NCBI GenBank assembly: GCA_003952965.2
Contig: CM025850.1
Coordinates: 12,030,010 to 12,094,009 of the forward strand
Direction: 5' to 3'
Length of the DNA stretch: 64,000 nucleotides
Origin: Morella rubra
Taxonomy: Eukaryota > Streptophyta > Magnoliopsida > Fagales > Myricaceae
Shown: piece by piece, positions 40,701-52,167 of the stretch
Position numbering within the stretch: the first letter of the stretch is position 1
Layout: the number at the start of each line of letters is the position of its first letter
Position numbers and translations under genes: made by a program
Notes under the pieces: model-generated
The model's database searches: none
The model's input: only the letters and a program-made list of their open reading frames with translations
What the model was told of the DNA's origin: nothing

Positions 40701-41590
40701 GGTACTATCGGTTGGCTTAAGTTTTACCGATGTGACTGATTCAGTTGGTTTCAAGCCTGATGTCTGTACCTTGGCATGTGGCCTTGTAAGTGATGGTTTG
40801 CTTGTTCAGATTGACCAAAATGCTGTGAGGCTTTGTTTGCCTACTTGCTTTCTGAGGACTCCTCTGAGTTTGCACGTCATGGTTCCCAGAAAATGCATTA
40901 GTTTATTGGACATAACATGATAGTAACCTCTAATCCAATGTATACTTGGGATCAGATTGCTTTCAGCTTGTCATTATGAAATATACGAAATGCAACATCT
41001 GAAATTGCAAAATGAATTATCCTGCATTTCCTTAGGACGAAAAACAACCCACGTCCCATCAATCGGGTTAGCCATGTGGATGCCTTTCCAGTTGGAGCTG
41101 ACATTGGTAGAACATTGGGACACATAAGCCTTCAGTGGAAATTTTGTCCTTCCCGCTTGCTTCCATTGTCAAATACCATGGGAACTGCTATAAGTGGCTG
41201 CATTCCTCAAGATGTTAGGCTTGTATTAGTTGATAGGCTTTATGTACTATCTGGTTTGAGGAATGGAATGCTGCTTCGGTTTGAGTGGCCTGATGCCTCC
41301 AAAATTCTTCATCAGAATTACCTGGATATCACACTTTTAGTTCTGTTTAGCAAATACTACTTTGTTTCAGGTACAAGAATGCCAACTTCTTTTAGCCCAC
41401 AGCTGTGTGAGGCTACTATTTGAGTTAATCTTCAGCCATTCGTCGCATTGTCACTCCCGGGTTATTCACTTGAAGATTGTCTCAGTGATACTGCTAGCAC
41501 AGCCTGACTTCAACGCATACCCCTGTTGTTCTGTTGAATGCCCAAAAGCGTTGCGGATAGTCTTTTTGAGAACTTTTGGATGTCATATGT
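37713..41590 (+). pseudogene. CPSF-A/DDB1-family gene, copy C, exons 2-7 with a damaged exon 7
   Basis: Exons 2-6 are intact at 37713-37847, 38012-38091, 38225-38308, 38964-39087 and 39508-39668. Exon 7 starts at 39810 and is clean for about 720 bp. It then loses a block near 40531 (HDQMFACCGVAPEG becomes HDQIVAPEG) and goes out of frame after 40845, stopping at 40918. From there to about 41590 it is a patchwork of correct 20-80 bp stretches separated by deletions. Clean exon 1 and exons 8-15 are missing. Private substitutions relative to other copies include 38948 and 39238. It cannot encode a functional protein. Confidence 0.88.
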
Positions 41591-41901
41591 CGATTCCAAA
41601 AGGCTATTCTAGTTGTTAAGTTTTACCGCCTATCAAGCAAACATTACTAACTTTGGACTCTATCATGAGAATTTTGTAATAATGGACTCAACTTGTTCAC
41701 TATTTTCAGTGTTAAACTTGTCAGTGAAGTGCACTTATCTAGGTTTTTTGTTTTTGACTCTGGATATATGATTAATGTCTGTCATAGAATGAGTTTTAAA
41801 GTGTCACTATGAAATTGATGATGGTTGATTTTGAGACTTGCTACATCTTGGGAAATTGGTAATTTGGTTTTTTTAAATAGAAGGTATCTACCAAGGCTAG
41901 T
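41591..41901 (+). other. Copy C intron 7 remnant and joint to copy D
   Basis: This resembles the intron 7 sequence at 46790-47045 with scattered deletions. It ends in about 25 bp without a clear match. At 41902 it switches to sequence 131 bp upstream of the CPSF-A start codon, which begins clean copy D. Confidence 0.75.
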
Positions 41902-42032
41902 TACCAGCGATCTTGGTATGGCACCCCCTGGGAAGCTGACGCAGTTCTAAAAAGATAAGAACTTCAATCTTTTCCCGAGAAACAAACGGAAAACCCTAGC
42001 CCTGCCAAGTTTTAAGTTCAAACTAATCCTCA

Positions 42033-45000
42033 ATGGCGGTTTCAGAGGATGAGTGTTCCTCCGCCAAGTCCCGATCGTCTTCGTCCGCGTCTAGCAGCAG
42101 CACTCACTACCTTGCTAAGTGTGTCCTCAGAGGAAGCGTCGTCCTCCAGGTCCTCTACGGTCACATTCGCTCCCCAGCCTCCCTCGACGTCGTTTTCGGC
42201 AAGGTTCGTTTTATTGAAGTTTTCCTTTTTCGTTTTCTTTTGGAAACTACATATTGTTATTGCACTGATGTTTGTTAAACGAATTGTTTGTAATTAGCAA
42301 TTGGCTATTGCTAAGTTGTTTTTGCATTTTAATTGATTCTTAAGCACACTACAAATGTGTTACTTGTTAGTATTGTCGTGAGGAAACATACTTTTCTACA
42401 CTATCCCATTTTGATAAAATTAGCAGGTATCTACCATCTGCTATCATGCGAGGCATATCAATGGAATCCCCACTTCAAGAATCTTACATCTTCAAAGCTG
42501 TATTTTTTTTTTCCTCTTTCTTATGAGAAGGAAGCTGGTGGTGAACCCCTTTATTAATGGTTGCTATCTTAATCCATGTCTGTTTTGTTGATGGCGATTG
42601 TTCAGGAGACATCAATCGAGTTGGTAATAATTGGGGAAGATGGAATTGTACAATCCGTATGCGAGCAGCCTGTATTTGGCACAATTAAGGATATTGCCAT
42701 CCTACCTTGGAATGAGAAGTTCCATGTACGAAACCCACAGGTCTGTTTGTTTATTCCTTTGGATCACAATACATCTGATTTAGGAGATTTATTCATTCCC
42801 CTTTTATCAAGATAGAAGTAAATATATTTTTTGATTATAGATTTACGTGGTTAATAATATTAATTCAGGGTCGGAATACCAATTTTTGCCCTTTTCTTTT
42901 GTAGATGCTGGGTAAAGACATTTTGGTTGTAATTTCTGATTCGGGGAAGCTCTCATTTCTGACATTTTGCTATGAAATGCACAGGTTTTTACATTTTCTG
43001 CTGAGTTCATTCTATTCTAGTGGGAGACAGGAAGGGCTTTGTAGCTTCAATGTTTGATTTTTCAGGCTAGGTAACTTGTCACTAAGCGATGCTACTTTAT
43101 TTTGGTTGTTGACATAGGTTTTTTCCACTGGCACATGTTCAACTTTCCGACCCTGGAAACTCAAGGTGGCAGCTTGGAGAATGCTGGCTGTTGATTCAAG
43201 GTAAGCCACTTTTGTGGTTAGGAAAGTTGGAATTGAATCGCCATGTTATTCAAACCTATGTGATCTGAGGTCATTTTTTTTCTTCTGAAAATCTGAATTC
43301 TCATTTTATTTCTTCTTTCCCCATCTGTTGGACTAGATTAGAGTCCTAACAAGGAACTTGGAATTGTTGGAGCCCTTGCTGTAGAGTAGTGCGGTAACAA
43401 TCCGCAACTGCAATGGATAGTAGCTCTGTGGTGTTGGCATTTTTATTTTGTGGAAATCTCTATGAAGCTAGGCACACGCCTTGGCATGCATGCTTTGGGA
43501 TGATAAGTAATTCATGGATAACTGCCTGTGTCAGATACGTAAAGGCACCAGTAGATTTCCTATTAAGTGTTGTGATGAAAGTATGTGAGGAAGATTCGAT
43601 GAGTTAGTGTCAATGCTGATCAGGCTATATGTTTAGCAGCCTAAAGTGTAATGTTTTTGCTTTATGCTTATGAAAAAAGTGAAAAAAATAGAAAAGAAAG
43701 AGATGCATGTTATTTTATGGAACGGGCTCAAACTTCCTTGTTAATACGTGTATGTCTTCTCTTTTTTCATCCCTTGGAAGTTCTGAAGGAAAAGAAAAGC
43801 ATCTGAATACACAAGGCTTTGCCCAAATTCTAACTTTCATGCTTTTCTCTTCCAGTGGCTGTTTTATTGCTGCTAGTGCATATGTAGATCGCTTGGCCCT
43901 GCTTTCTGTTTCAGTGTCTGATGGCAGTGATATCATTGATGAGGTGTTTTCTGTTTCAATGTCTGATGACAGTGACAAGGTTAGAAATATACTTGCTCTT
44001 GTATTATAAAGCATACTATAACGTGAGTTGTTTTCTGTATCTATAAAAGAGAAAACAGTATGTGGAACTACTCTGTTTTCCACTTTCAAAAGAGATATTT
44101 TCTGGACCTACTATTAAGTGCTTTCCCACCAAATTATGGTTATGAATTTTCCAATGATTGCATTACTTTTTCATTGAAAAGCCAAAAGGGTATAAAATCC
44201 TCAATGAAGTGTACCTGTGGAAGTGGTAAGAGACATTCTTTGAGCTTTTGAATGAGGGACTAGTTTTGGGACTTCCAACAAGGAAATGTCAACCATATTT
44301 TGGGTTGGGGGGGAGCATTTTATTTAATTTTATTACGCCTTCTGGTGACCCTAGAATATCACAAGGAGTTACTGAAATTCTATCGTCTTATATATACAGA
44401 GAATAATTTACCCTTCTGAACATGAAGGGGATGCAAGTATTGCCAGAAACATCCGGAAAAATGGTATACGTGGTACTATATGGGGCATGTGCTTTATTTC
44501 ACAAGATGCTAGTCAACCAAGTAAAGAGCATCATCCTGTTCTGGCCATCCTTCTTAATAGGTATGCCAATTATTTGTAAAGGGGGGGCATAGTCTATTTA
44601 TCATTGCTTATGTAGCTGTAGGATGAAAGTTATCCTTTATTTCTATTCTGTTGGTGTTTTGCTAAGGTAGATTCAACTACAAATCAAAATTTGGACTGCA
44701 GGCCAGGAGAAGTATTGAATGAACTGCTGTTGTTGAGATGGAATGTTAGAGAATGTGCTTTATATGTTCTCTCTCGGTATCTTGAAGCTGGACCCCTAGC
44801 GCATAATATTGTTGAAGTTCCACACTGCCATGGATTTGCCTTTCTGTTCAGGGTTGGTGATGCTCTCTTGATGGATCTTAGAGATGCTAACAAGCCGTGC
44901 TGTGTCTATCGAACAAGCTTAAATTTTTTACCTAATGCAGTGGATGAGCATAATTTTGTTGAAGATTCAATTAGAGTACAGGATGTTGATGATGAAGGTT

Positions 45001-48000
45001 TATGTAACGTTGCTGCCTGTGCCCTGCTGGAGCTCAGGGATTATGATCCTATGTGTATAGATGGTGATACTGGCAATGTGAATTCAACCTATAAACATAT
45101 ATGCTCTTGGAGTTGGGAACCAGAAAAACATCAAAATCCGAGGTTAATTTTTTGCGTAGATTCTGGAGAATTTTTCATGATTGAAATTTGCTTTGATTCT
45201 GATGGACTTAAAGTTAATCTATCTGAGTGTCTCTATAAGGGTCTACCATGTAAGGCGCTTTTGTGGGTTCATGGTGGATATCTGGCTGCACTGGTTGAGA
45301 TGGGGGATGGGATGGTCCTTGCATTGGAAAGTGGAGGATTGCATTATACAAGTCCTATTCAAAACATTGCACCAATATTAGATATGTCAGTCGTGGATTA
45401 TCATGATGAGAAACATGATCAAATGTTCGCCTGCTGTGGAGTGGCACCAGAAGGTTCTTTAAGGATTATTCGTAGCGGTATAAGCGTAGAAAAACTGTTG
45501 CGGACTGCTCCTATTTATCAAGGCATAACTGGTACTTGGACAGTTCGAATGAAAGTAACTGATTCGTATCATTCTTTTCTAGTACTATCATTTGTTGAAG
45601 AGACCCGGGTACTATCGGTTGGCTTAAGTTTTACCGATGTGACTGATTCAGTTGGTTTCAAGCCTGATGTCTGTACCTTGGCATGTGGCCTTGTAAGTGA
45701 TGGTTTGCTTGTTCAGATTGACCAAAATGCTGTGAGGCTTTGTTTGCCTACCAAGGTTGCTCATTCTGAGGGCACTCCTCTGTCCTCTCCAGTTTGCACG
45801 TCATGGTTCCCAGAAAATTTAAGCATTAGTTTAGGGGCAGTTGGACATAACATGATAGTTGTTTCAACCTCTAATCCATGCTTTTTATGTATACTTGGGA
45901 TCAGATTGCTTTCAGCTTGTCATTATGAAATATACGAAATGCAACATCTGAAATTGCAAAATGAATTATCCTGCATTTCCTTACTTCAAAGACATTTTGA
46001 CGAAAAACAACCCACGTCTTCCATCAATCGGGTTAGCCATGTGGATGCCTTTCCAGTTGGAGCTGACATTGGTAGAACCTTTGCTATTGGGACACATAAG
46101 CCTTCAGTGGAAATTTTGTCCTTTATACCAGATAAAGGCCTAAGAGTTCTTGCTTCAGGGATGATTTCATTGTCAAATACCATGGGAACTGCTATAAGTG
46201 GCTGCATTCCTCAAGATGTTAGGCTTGTATTAGTTGATAGGCTTTATGTACTATCTGGTTTGAGGAATGGAATGCTGCTTCGGTTTGAGTGGCCTGATGC
46301 CTCCAAAATGTCTTCATCAGAATTACCTGGATATCACACTTTTAGTTCTGCTTTAGCAAATACAGATACTTTGTTTTCAGGTACAAGAATGCCAACTTCT
46401 TTTAGCCCACAGCTGTGTGAGGCTAATCTATTTGAGAAGACAGAGGACTTTCCTGTCAATCTTCAGTTAATTGCCATTCGTCGCATTGGCATCACTCCCG
46501 TATTCCTGGTTCCCCTGAGCGATTCACTTGATGCAGATTTAATTGCTCTCAGTGACAGACCTTGGCTGTTGCATACTGCTAGGCACAGCCTCTCTTATAC
46601 ATCTATCTCATTTCAGACTTCAACGCATGTGACCCCTGTATGTTCTGTTGAATGCCCAAAAGGAATGTTATTCGTTGCGGAGAATAGTCTACATTTGGTG
46701 AGAACTTTTTCCTATGGATGTCATATGTTTTGGCACTTTGACTTCCAATTTTTCAAGGCTATTCTTTTTCAGCTTGTCGAAAACTATGTTTTGAGTTTTA
46801 CCGCCTATCAAGCAAACATTACTAACTTTGGACTCTATCATGAGAATTTTGTAATAATGGACTCAACTTGTTCACTATTTTCAGTGTTAAACTTGTCAGT
46901 GAAGTGCACTTATCTAGGTTTTTTGTTTTTGACTCTGGATATATGATTAATGTCTGTCATAGAATGAGTGTTTAAAGTGTCACTATGAAATTGATGATGG
47001 TTGAATTTTGAGACTTGCTACATCCTTGGGAATATTGGTAATTTGGTTTTATTTATGCATTCCAAAAGGATCTATTTTGTTGTTGACCGAGGATATTGGT
47101 CTCTCAAGCCTTGGTGAAATGGTTCTCTCTGGTGTAAAATTTTCGGGAAAAAAAAAAAAAAACTGTTCAACTTTGGTGATGTGCATTGTCTTATATGCTG
47201 AAACCTCAACCATTCCAAAAGTTGATAATCAGATAACACTGCTGTTGATTTTGTTAGAACAGGAAAGTCACAGTTGTGGTTTTAGCAGATGAAGAAAATT
47301 TACTTTACTGCTGATCTGATGGGTATTGTGCTACTTATACGTTTGTTCTTTTATTTTAACTCTCTTCTCTCCTCCCGCACCCTTATCAATAATCTGAATT
47401 AAGTGTTAATGAACAGTCCTATCCCAAAGTGGATACATTGGTCCTATCTACATGGCATATGCTTACATTTATGATCTTGATGTCACTCTAGGTGGAGATG
47501 GTACACAGTAAGAGGCTTAATGTGCAGAAATTTCATCTTGGAGGCACTCCACGGAAGGTCCTCTATCATAGTGAAAGCAGGCTATTGCTTGTAATGAGAA
47601 CTGATTTGAACAATGATGCGTGTTCATCCGACATATGTTGTGTGGATCCCCTTAGTGGGTCTGTCTTGTCATCTTTCAAACTTGAACTTGGAGAAACAGC
47701 AAAATCCATGGAATTAGTGAGGGTCGGAAGTGAACAGGTTCTGGTGGTTGGGACTAGTCTGTCTTCTGGTCCAGCCATATTGCCCAGTGGTGAAGCTGAG
47801 AGGTGTTCATCTGCCTCGTGTCTTTGTTGTTCTTTTTTTTTTTTGATAAGCTTGTGTCTTTGTTGTTCTGCCTGTTCATAAAATATTTAACCTGATTGAG
47901 TTTCTGTTTCTTTTACTATTGAAGTGATGAAGTTTTCTCCTTTGCAAGAACAAGTAATTGTTTAACATTTGAAGGTTTGATCTGTAGATGATTGATATGC

Positions 48001-51000
48001 AGGAGTCAAAAATCGATGTCGTTGTCCTGGTGGTTTTTGCCAATATGTGGAAATGATGTTTTGATGTCATATAAGTTCCATACTACATTTTTTAACTGAC
48101 ATTTTCTGTGACAGTACCAAGGGCCGTGTCATTGTCCTCTGCCTTGAACATGTGCAAAATTCAGATAGTGGGTCAATCACATTCTGTTCGAAAGCGGGGA
48201 CAGCTTGTCAACGAACTTCACCATTTCGCGAAATTGTTGGATATGCTGCAGAACAGTTATCCAGCAGTAGTATCTGCAGCAGCCCAGATGATACTAGCTG
48301 TGATGGATTCAAACTTGAAGAGACTGAAGCATGGCAATTGCGATTAGCTTATTCAACTACGTGGCCTGGAATGGTCCTTTCAATATGCTCTTATCTTGAT
48401 CGTTACTTCTTGGCATCTGCTGGTAGTAGCGTAAGTTACCAAAGTCTTTGGTTTCTATCTTTCTTGCAATGATCACTGCTTTTATGATTCTTCGGCATAT
48501 CTGGTCTCTGTATATTCTCTCTGCTGATGAAGATGTTGGTCTTGTTGTCTCAGTTTTATGTATGTGGTTTTCCTAGTGACAATCCTCAGAGGATGAAAAG
48601 GCTTGCGGGAGGCAGGACCCGCTTTATGATAACATCTATGACTTCATATTTTACTAGAATTGCTGTTGGTGATTGCCGTGATGGTATCCTTTTCTATTCT
48701 TACCATGAGGTAAGTGGTGAAGGCAGTTTTCTCTCTGTAATGTGTGTTTGACGCGTTTTAAGCTTTTGTCAAAACAAGGATGAAATACTTTGTTAACTTG
48801 TTTCTGTGTAATATTCTTCCCTTTCCTTCTTACGTAGAGTAATGATATGTTCAACTTTAAGATATATATTCCTGAAACTACAGGATGTGACATATAGTTT
48901 GAGTTATTGGTACTGAACTTGCCTACTTTGCTTTCTTGTGTGTCAGGATTCTAAAAAACTGGAGCAACTGTACTCTGACCCATCACAGAGGTTAGTTGCT
49001 GATTGTGTTCTCCTGGATGTTGACACAGCTGTTGTTTCGGATCGTAAAGGAAGCATTGCTGTCCTGTCATGTTCGGATCATTTAGAAAGTAAGTTCTGGT
49101 TTGAACCATGTGTGTAACCACAAAGATTTGGATTGTGGATCCTCATGTATTTAAGTTAGTTACTGTTTAATGTGTTGTAATTAGTACATGATGGGTAGGC
49201 CAACAGAATTGACGTCTGGACTAACCAACCACGTTAGACCTCCCAAACCACTCTGAATTCACACTTAAAACCCAAACCAAAACACCAGAACCTAAACCAA
49301 ATTCGACTGATATTTTTAATTAACCACAAGCCCAGGTCACTGCAATAAATCAAACTGGCACTATAACTTCTAAATCAATATGAAACAGAAGTATTTACCT
49401 CCTGTGGGTGTCGTAGGTTGAGCGAATGTCTTTATCAAGGTAACAGTCTTCCCAAATGTATTTTTTGACCTCATTATTGTTATGCTATTGGCGTAATTGT
49501 CTTGTTATTTCTTTTAATGGCTGGAAATTAAGTCTGCGAATTTCTTACTTTGTCATTGCTTTATGTCCTAGATAATGCAAGTCCAGAATGCAACTTGACA
49601 CTGAGCTCTGCTTATTATCTGGGTGAGATAGCCATGAGCATCAGGAAGGTACTCTCTTGTGCCCATTTTAAGTCAATGATTTGACAAGAAAATCCATTAA
49701 TTTATGTTATTCATGTCAACTCATATTGGAAGTGCTTTCATTTTTGTTATCTAGTCTTCTAAATCTGATCTTGTTTTCATGGCTGGATGGTATTATCCTG
49801 TGACGCACTCCTTAAGACGTGATTCAAAATCGCCTAATATTAAATTTTGGGGGAAGTTTTGAGGTGATGTGATTCTAAAGGCTTGACCAGGACTTGGGAC
49901 TTAGGTCAGCAGGATGTTAGTAGAAAGAAGCATCAGATAACCAGTAAATTATTAATTGGTTTCATGAATTTTAATGCATAGATTTACACAAATCTCAGGT
50001 GAACCTGGCCCAGAGATTCTTTAGCATCGATGACAGAGGGTTAACATGGGATTAAGAGGCAGGAGTAAGTCAGTGTCAAACCCAGTATTAGTCATTAGCT
50101 GGTTCTAGATAGTAGGGATAAGTCTAGATGGTTTATATTTCTACTCAACATAGCCTGCCATAGAGCGGAATGGTGGAGAAAATTAACTACCATGACAGAA
50201 GAACTAGTTTCCTCTTAGTCAATCTGCTATGTCATACATATCCTTTGTTTGTTATTTACTGGTCATAATCATCTCCATCGTGTGAGATAGCTAGAGGATT
50301 TTCTTCTCTCTGTAAATTGCAAAGTCAGTTTTCCTTTTCCTTTTTTTTTTGGGACTGTATTTGTCAATCCAGAAAGCTGTTTCAAGCCAAAAGGATCATA
50401 AATTCTGATGGTATCTTTTGACAGTTTTATAGCAGTTATTGTTTATGCATTTTAAATTTGGTAATTCCCCTTACGATTGTGCTAGTATTTTGGCGTAGGG
50501 ATCATATTCATATAGACTTCCAGCTGAAGATGTGCTGAATGGTATTGACTTGGTACACAACACTATCATTGCCAGCACACTATTAGGCAGCATTATAACC
50601 TTTATTCCAATATCAAGGTATGCGTTTTTTCAGGAAGATCCTGTGTCCATTTTTGTTTTAGTAGTATATGAATATAGGGGGCATATTGATCGTCAAGGTA
50701 CACAGTCCTTTACTAGTTCTTCTTTTTACCTAAATATTATTGCATTAAGCAAATGAGATTAACGCTGATGATTACAATGCATCATACCAATACTGGATTT
50801 GGATGAAATAGTGAAGCTAGACATGTGGACACTCATTGCAAATTCTTTTGATAAAAAACACCATTAGCGGTATAAAATTTTCCCTTTTTTCTGGTCATTT
50901 CTTTGGAGATTATCCTTAAAAGTTTTGATATATTATCTTACAACAAAGACCACGAAGTGACTGTTGCCTTGAATATTAGGCCTATTACATGGCTGACAAA

Positions 51001-52167
51001 TTACTTGGGACTTGCACATGATCCTAATTCCTACCTCCTTGTGATTTTTACATAGTTATGTTAAGGATCATGGCTGCAGTTTTATATTCAAGTGATTGCC
51101 TTTTGTGCTTGGTGGTAAAGCCTCGACTCATTGCACATGACCCTAATTCTAACAGTATATGCGTTTCACATAGTTATGTAAAGGAGCATGGCTAACAGTT
51201 TGATACTGCACATGATTGCCTATTGTGCTTGGTGGCAAGGCCTTGACTCGATATCGTATTCCCAATGTAATGTTTGTGTAGGGAAGAACATGAGCTCTTA
51301 GAAGCTGTCCAAGCTAGACTTGTTGTTCATCCATTGACTGCTCCTGTTCTAGGAAATGATCATAATGAATTCCGTTGCCGTGAAAACCCGGTAAGAGAAG
51401 TTGAAACTTAATTTTTAGATTACTTCTAGGAAGTACACATTGCTTTTATCTTGTTGGAATTCAATCCTGAACAGAATGGTCCCATGATCACATTGTACAG
51501 ATTTTCTAATGGGATATCTATCTATCTATATAGAGACCTCTTTTACTGTTCAGAACCATCTGGCTGTGCCATATCAGTTTAGGCGCTCCTTTTTTCTACT
51601 TCTTTCAGTAACTGACTGTCTGATATTTGGACACAAAACATTCTTCCCCTGCGTCCTTGTTTTCTACTTCCTCCTCCTTTTCCCTAAGACTTTCCCCTTT
51701 CCCGTGGGGAGGAGAGATGTTCTGGTCAATCATGAATTGTCAATTTTGTCCGAGTCTCAATTATGGTCCTGCCCATGCTGCAGCCAATGTCTGAGGCTCA
51801 GCTTCTTGTTGGCTTTTAATGTGTGGTAAATTGGTAATCTCACCTTGAAGAGATTTAAAATATGAGCCTGGAGTATCAGACCGCACTAGGAACCTGCTGA
51901 CTTAATGGTATTGTTCTGCTGTTAATGCTGTTGTTTTACGTTGTTCCTTTTCTTGTTGACTGGCAGGTTGGGGTGCCAAAAATACTTGATGGCGACATGC
52001 TAACTCAGTTCTTGGAGCTTACAAGTATGCAGCAAGAGGCCATATTGTCATTACCTCTGGGTTCATCGGAGACAATAAAAGCAAGCTTGAAAGCACATTC
52101 ACCTTCAGCCATTTCTGTGAATCTGGTGGTGCAGCTCCTTGAACGTGTTCATTATGCCTTGAATTGA
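42033..52167 (+). CDS. CPSF A-subunit/DDB1-family protein (AT3G11960-like), copy D, full length with one frameshift
   Basis: This is the only copy with all 15 exons: 42033-42203, 42606-42740, 42905-42984, 43118-43200, 43856-43979, 44400-44560, 44702-46697, 47492-47802, 48115-48430, 48554-48709, 48947-49088, 49572-49648, 50499-50617, 51282-51390 and 51967-52167. With exon 4 at its normal 84 nt the exons sum to 4182 nt, or 1393 residues, close to the Arabidopsis protein. Here exon 4 has 83 nt: one A is missing near 43178 relative to copies A-C, shifting frame after WQLG. Recognisable parts are HHPVLAILLNRPGEVLNELL, LLVMRTDLNNDACSSDICC, TTWPGMVLSIC, ITSMTSYFTRIAVGDCRDG and the end LLERVHYALN. 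The family has an N-terminal MMS1-type region and a C-terminal CPSF-A domain. Only 131 bp upstream match the other copies. Confidence 0.9.
51014..51251. repeat. Imperfect ~119-bp tandem repeat in CPSF-A intron 13
   Basis: Two diverged units begin at 51014 (gcacatgatcctaattc) and 51133 (gcacatgaccctaattc). Both contain acatagttatg and gtgcttggtgg. The repeat is also present in copy E at about 55308-55545. Confidence 0.8.

Larger units (their letters stand above)
20270..48218. repeat. Right arm of the inverted repeat, interrupted at about 35.97-43.86 kb
   Basis: Bases 20270 to about 35.4 kb mirror the left arm at near identity. CPSF-A exon 5 (35824-35947) is still intact, but intron 4 before it has lost about 240 bp relative to the other copies. 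The mirror resumes in the copy whose exons 5-9 lie at 43856-48430; base 1 of the window pairs with about 48218. Removing 35.97-43.86 kb would give an almost uninterrupted mirror image of bases 1-20171. The intervening DNA is built from extra copies of MED7 and CPSF-A sequence found elsewhere in the window. Confidence 0.93.

Noticed and set aside
43413..43607. Small open frame beginning MDSSSVVLAFLFCG in CPSF-A intron 4, repeated in copies A and C
   Set aside because: It lies between confirmed exons 4 and 5, cannot splice in without changing the conserved protein, and recurs only because the intron is duplicated.
44060..44251. Open frame KRYFLDLLLSAFPPNYGYEF as an extra CPSF-A exon
   Set aside because: Exon 5 joins exon 6 (RIIYPSEHEGDASI) in frame without it, and that join matches the family; this stretch is intronic.
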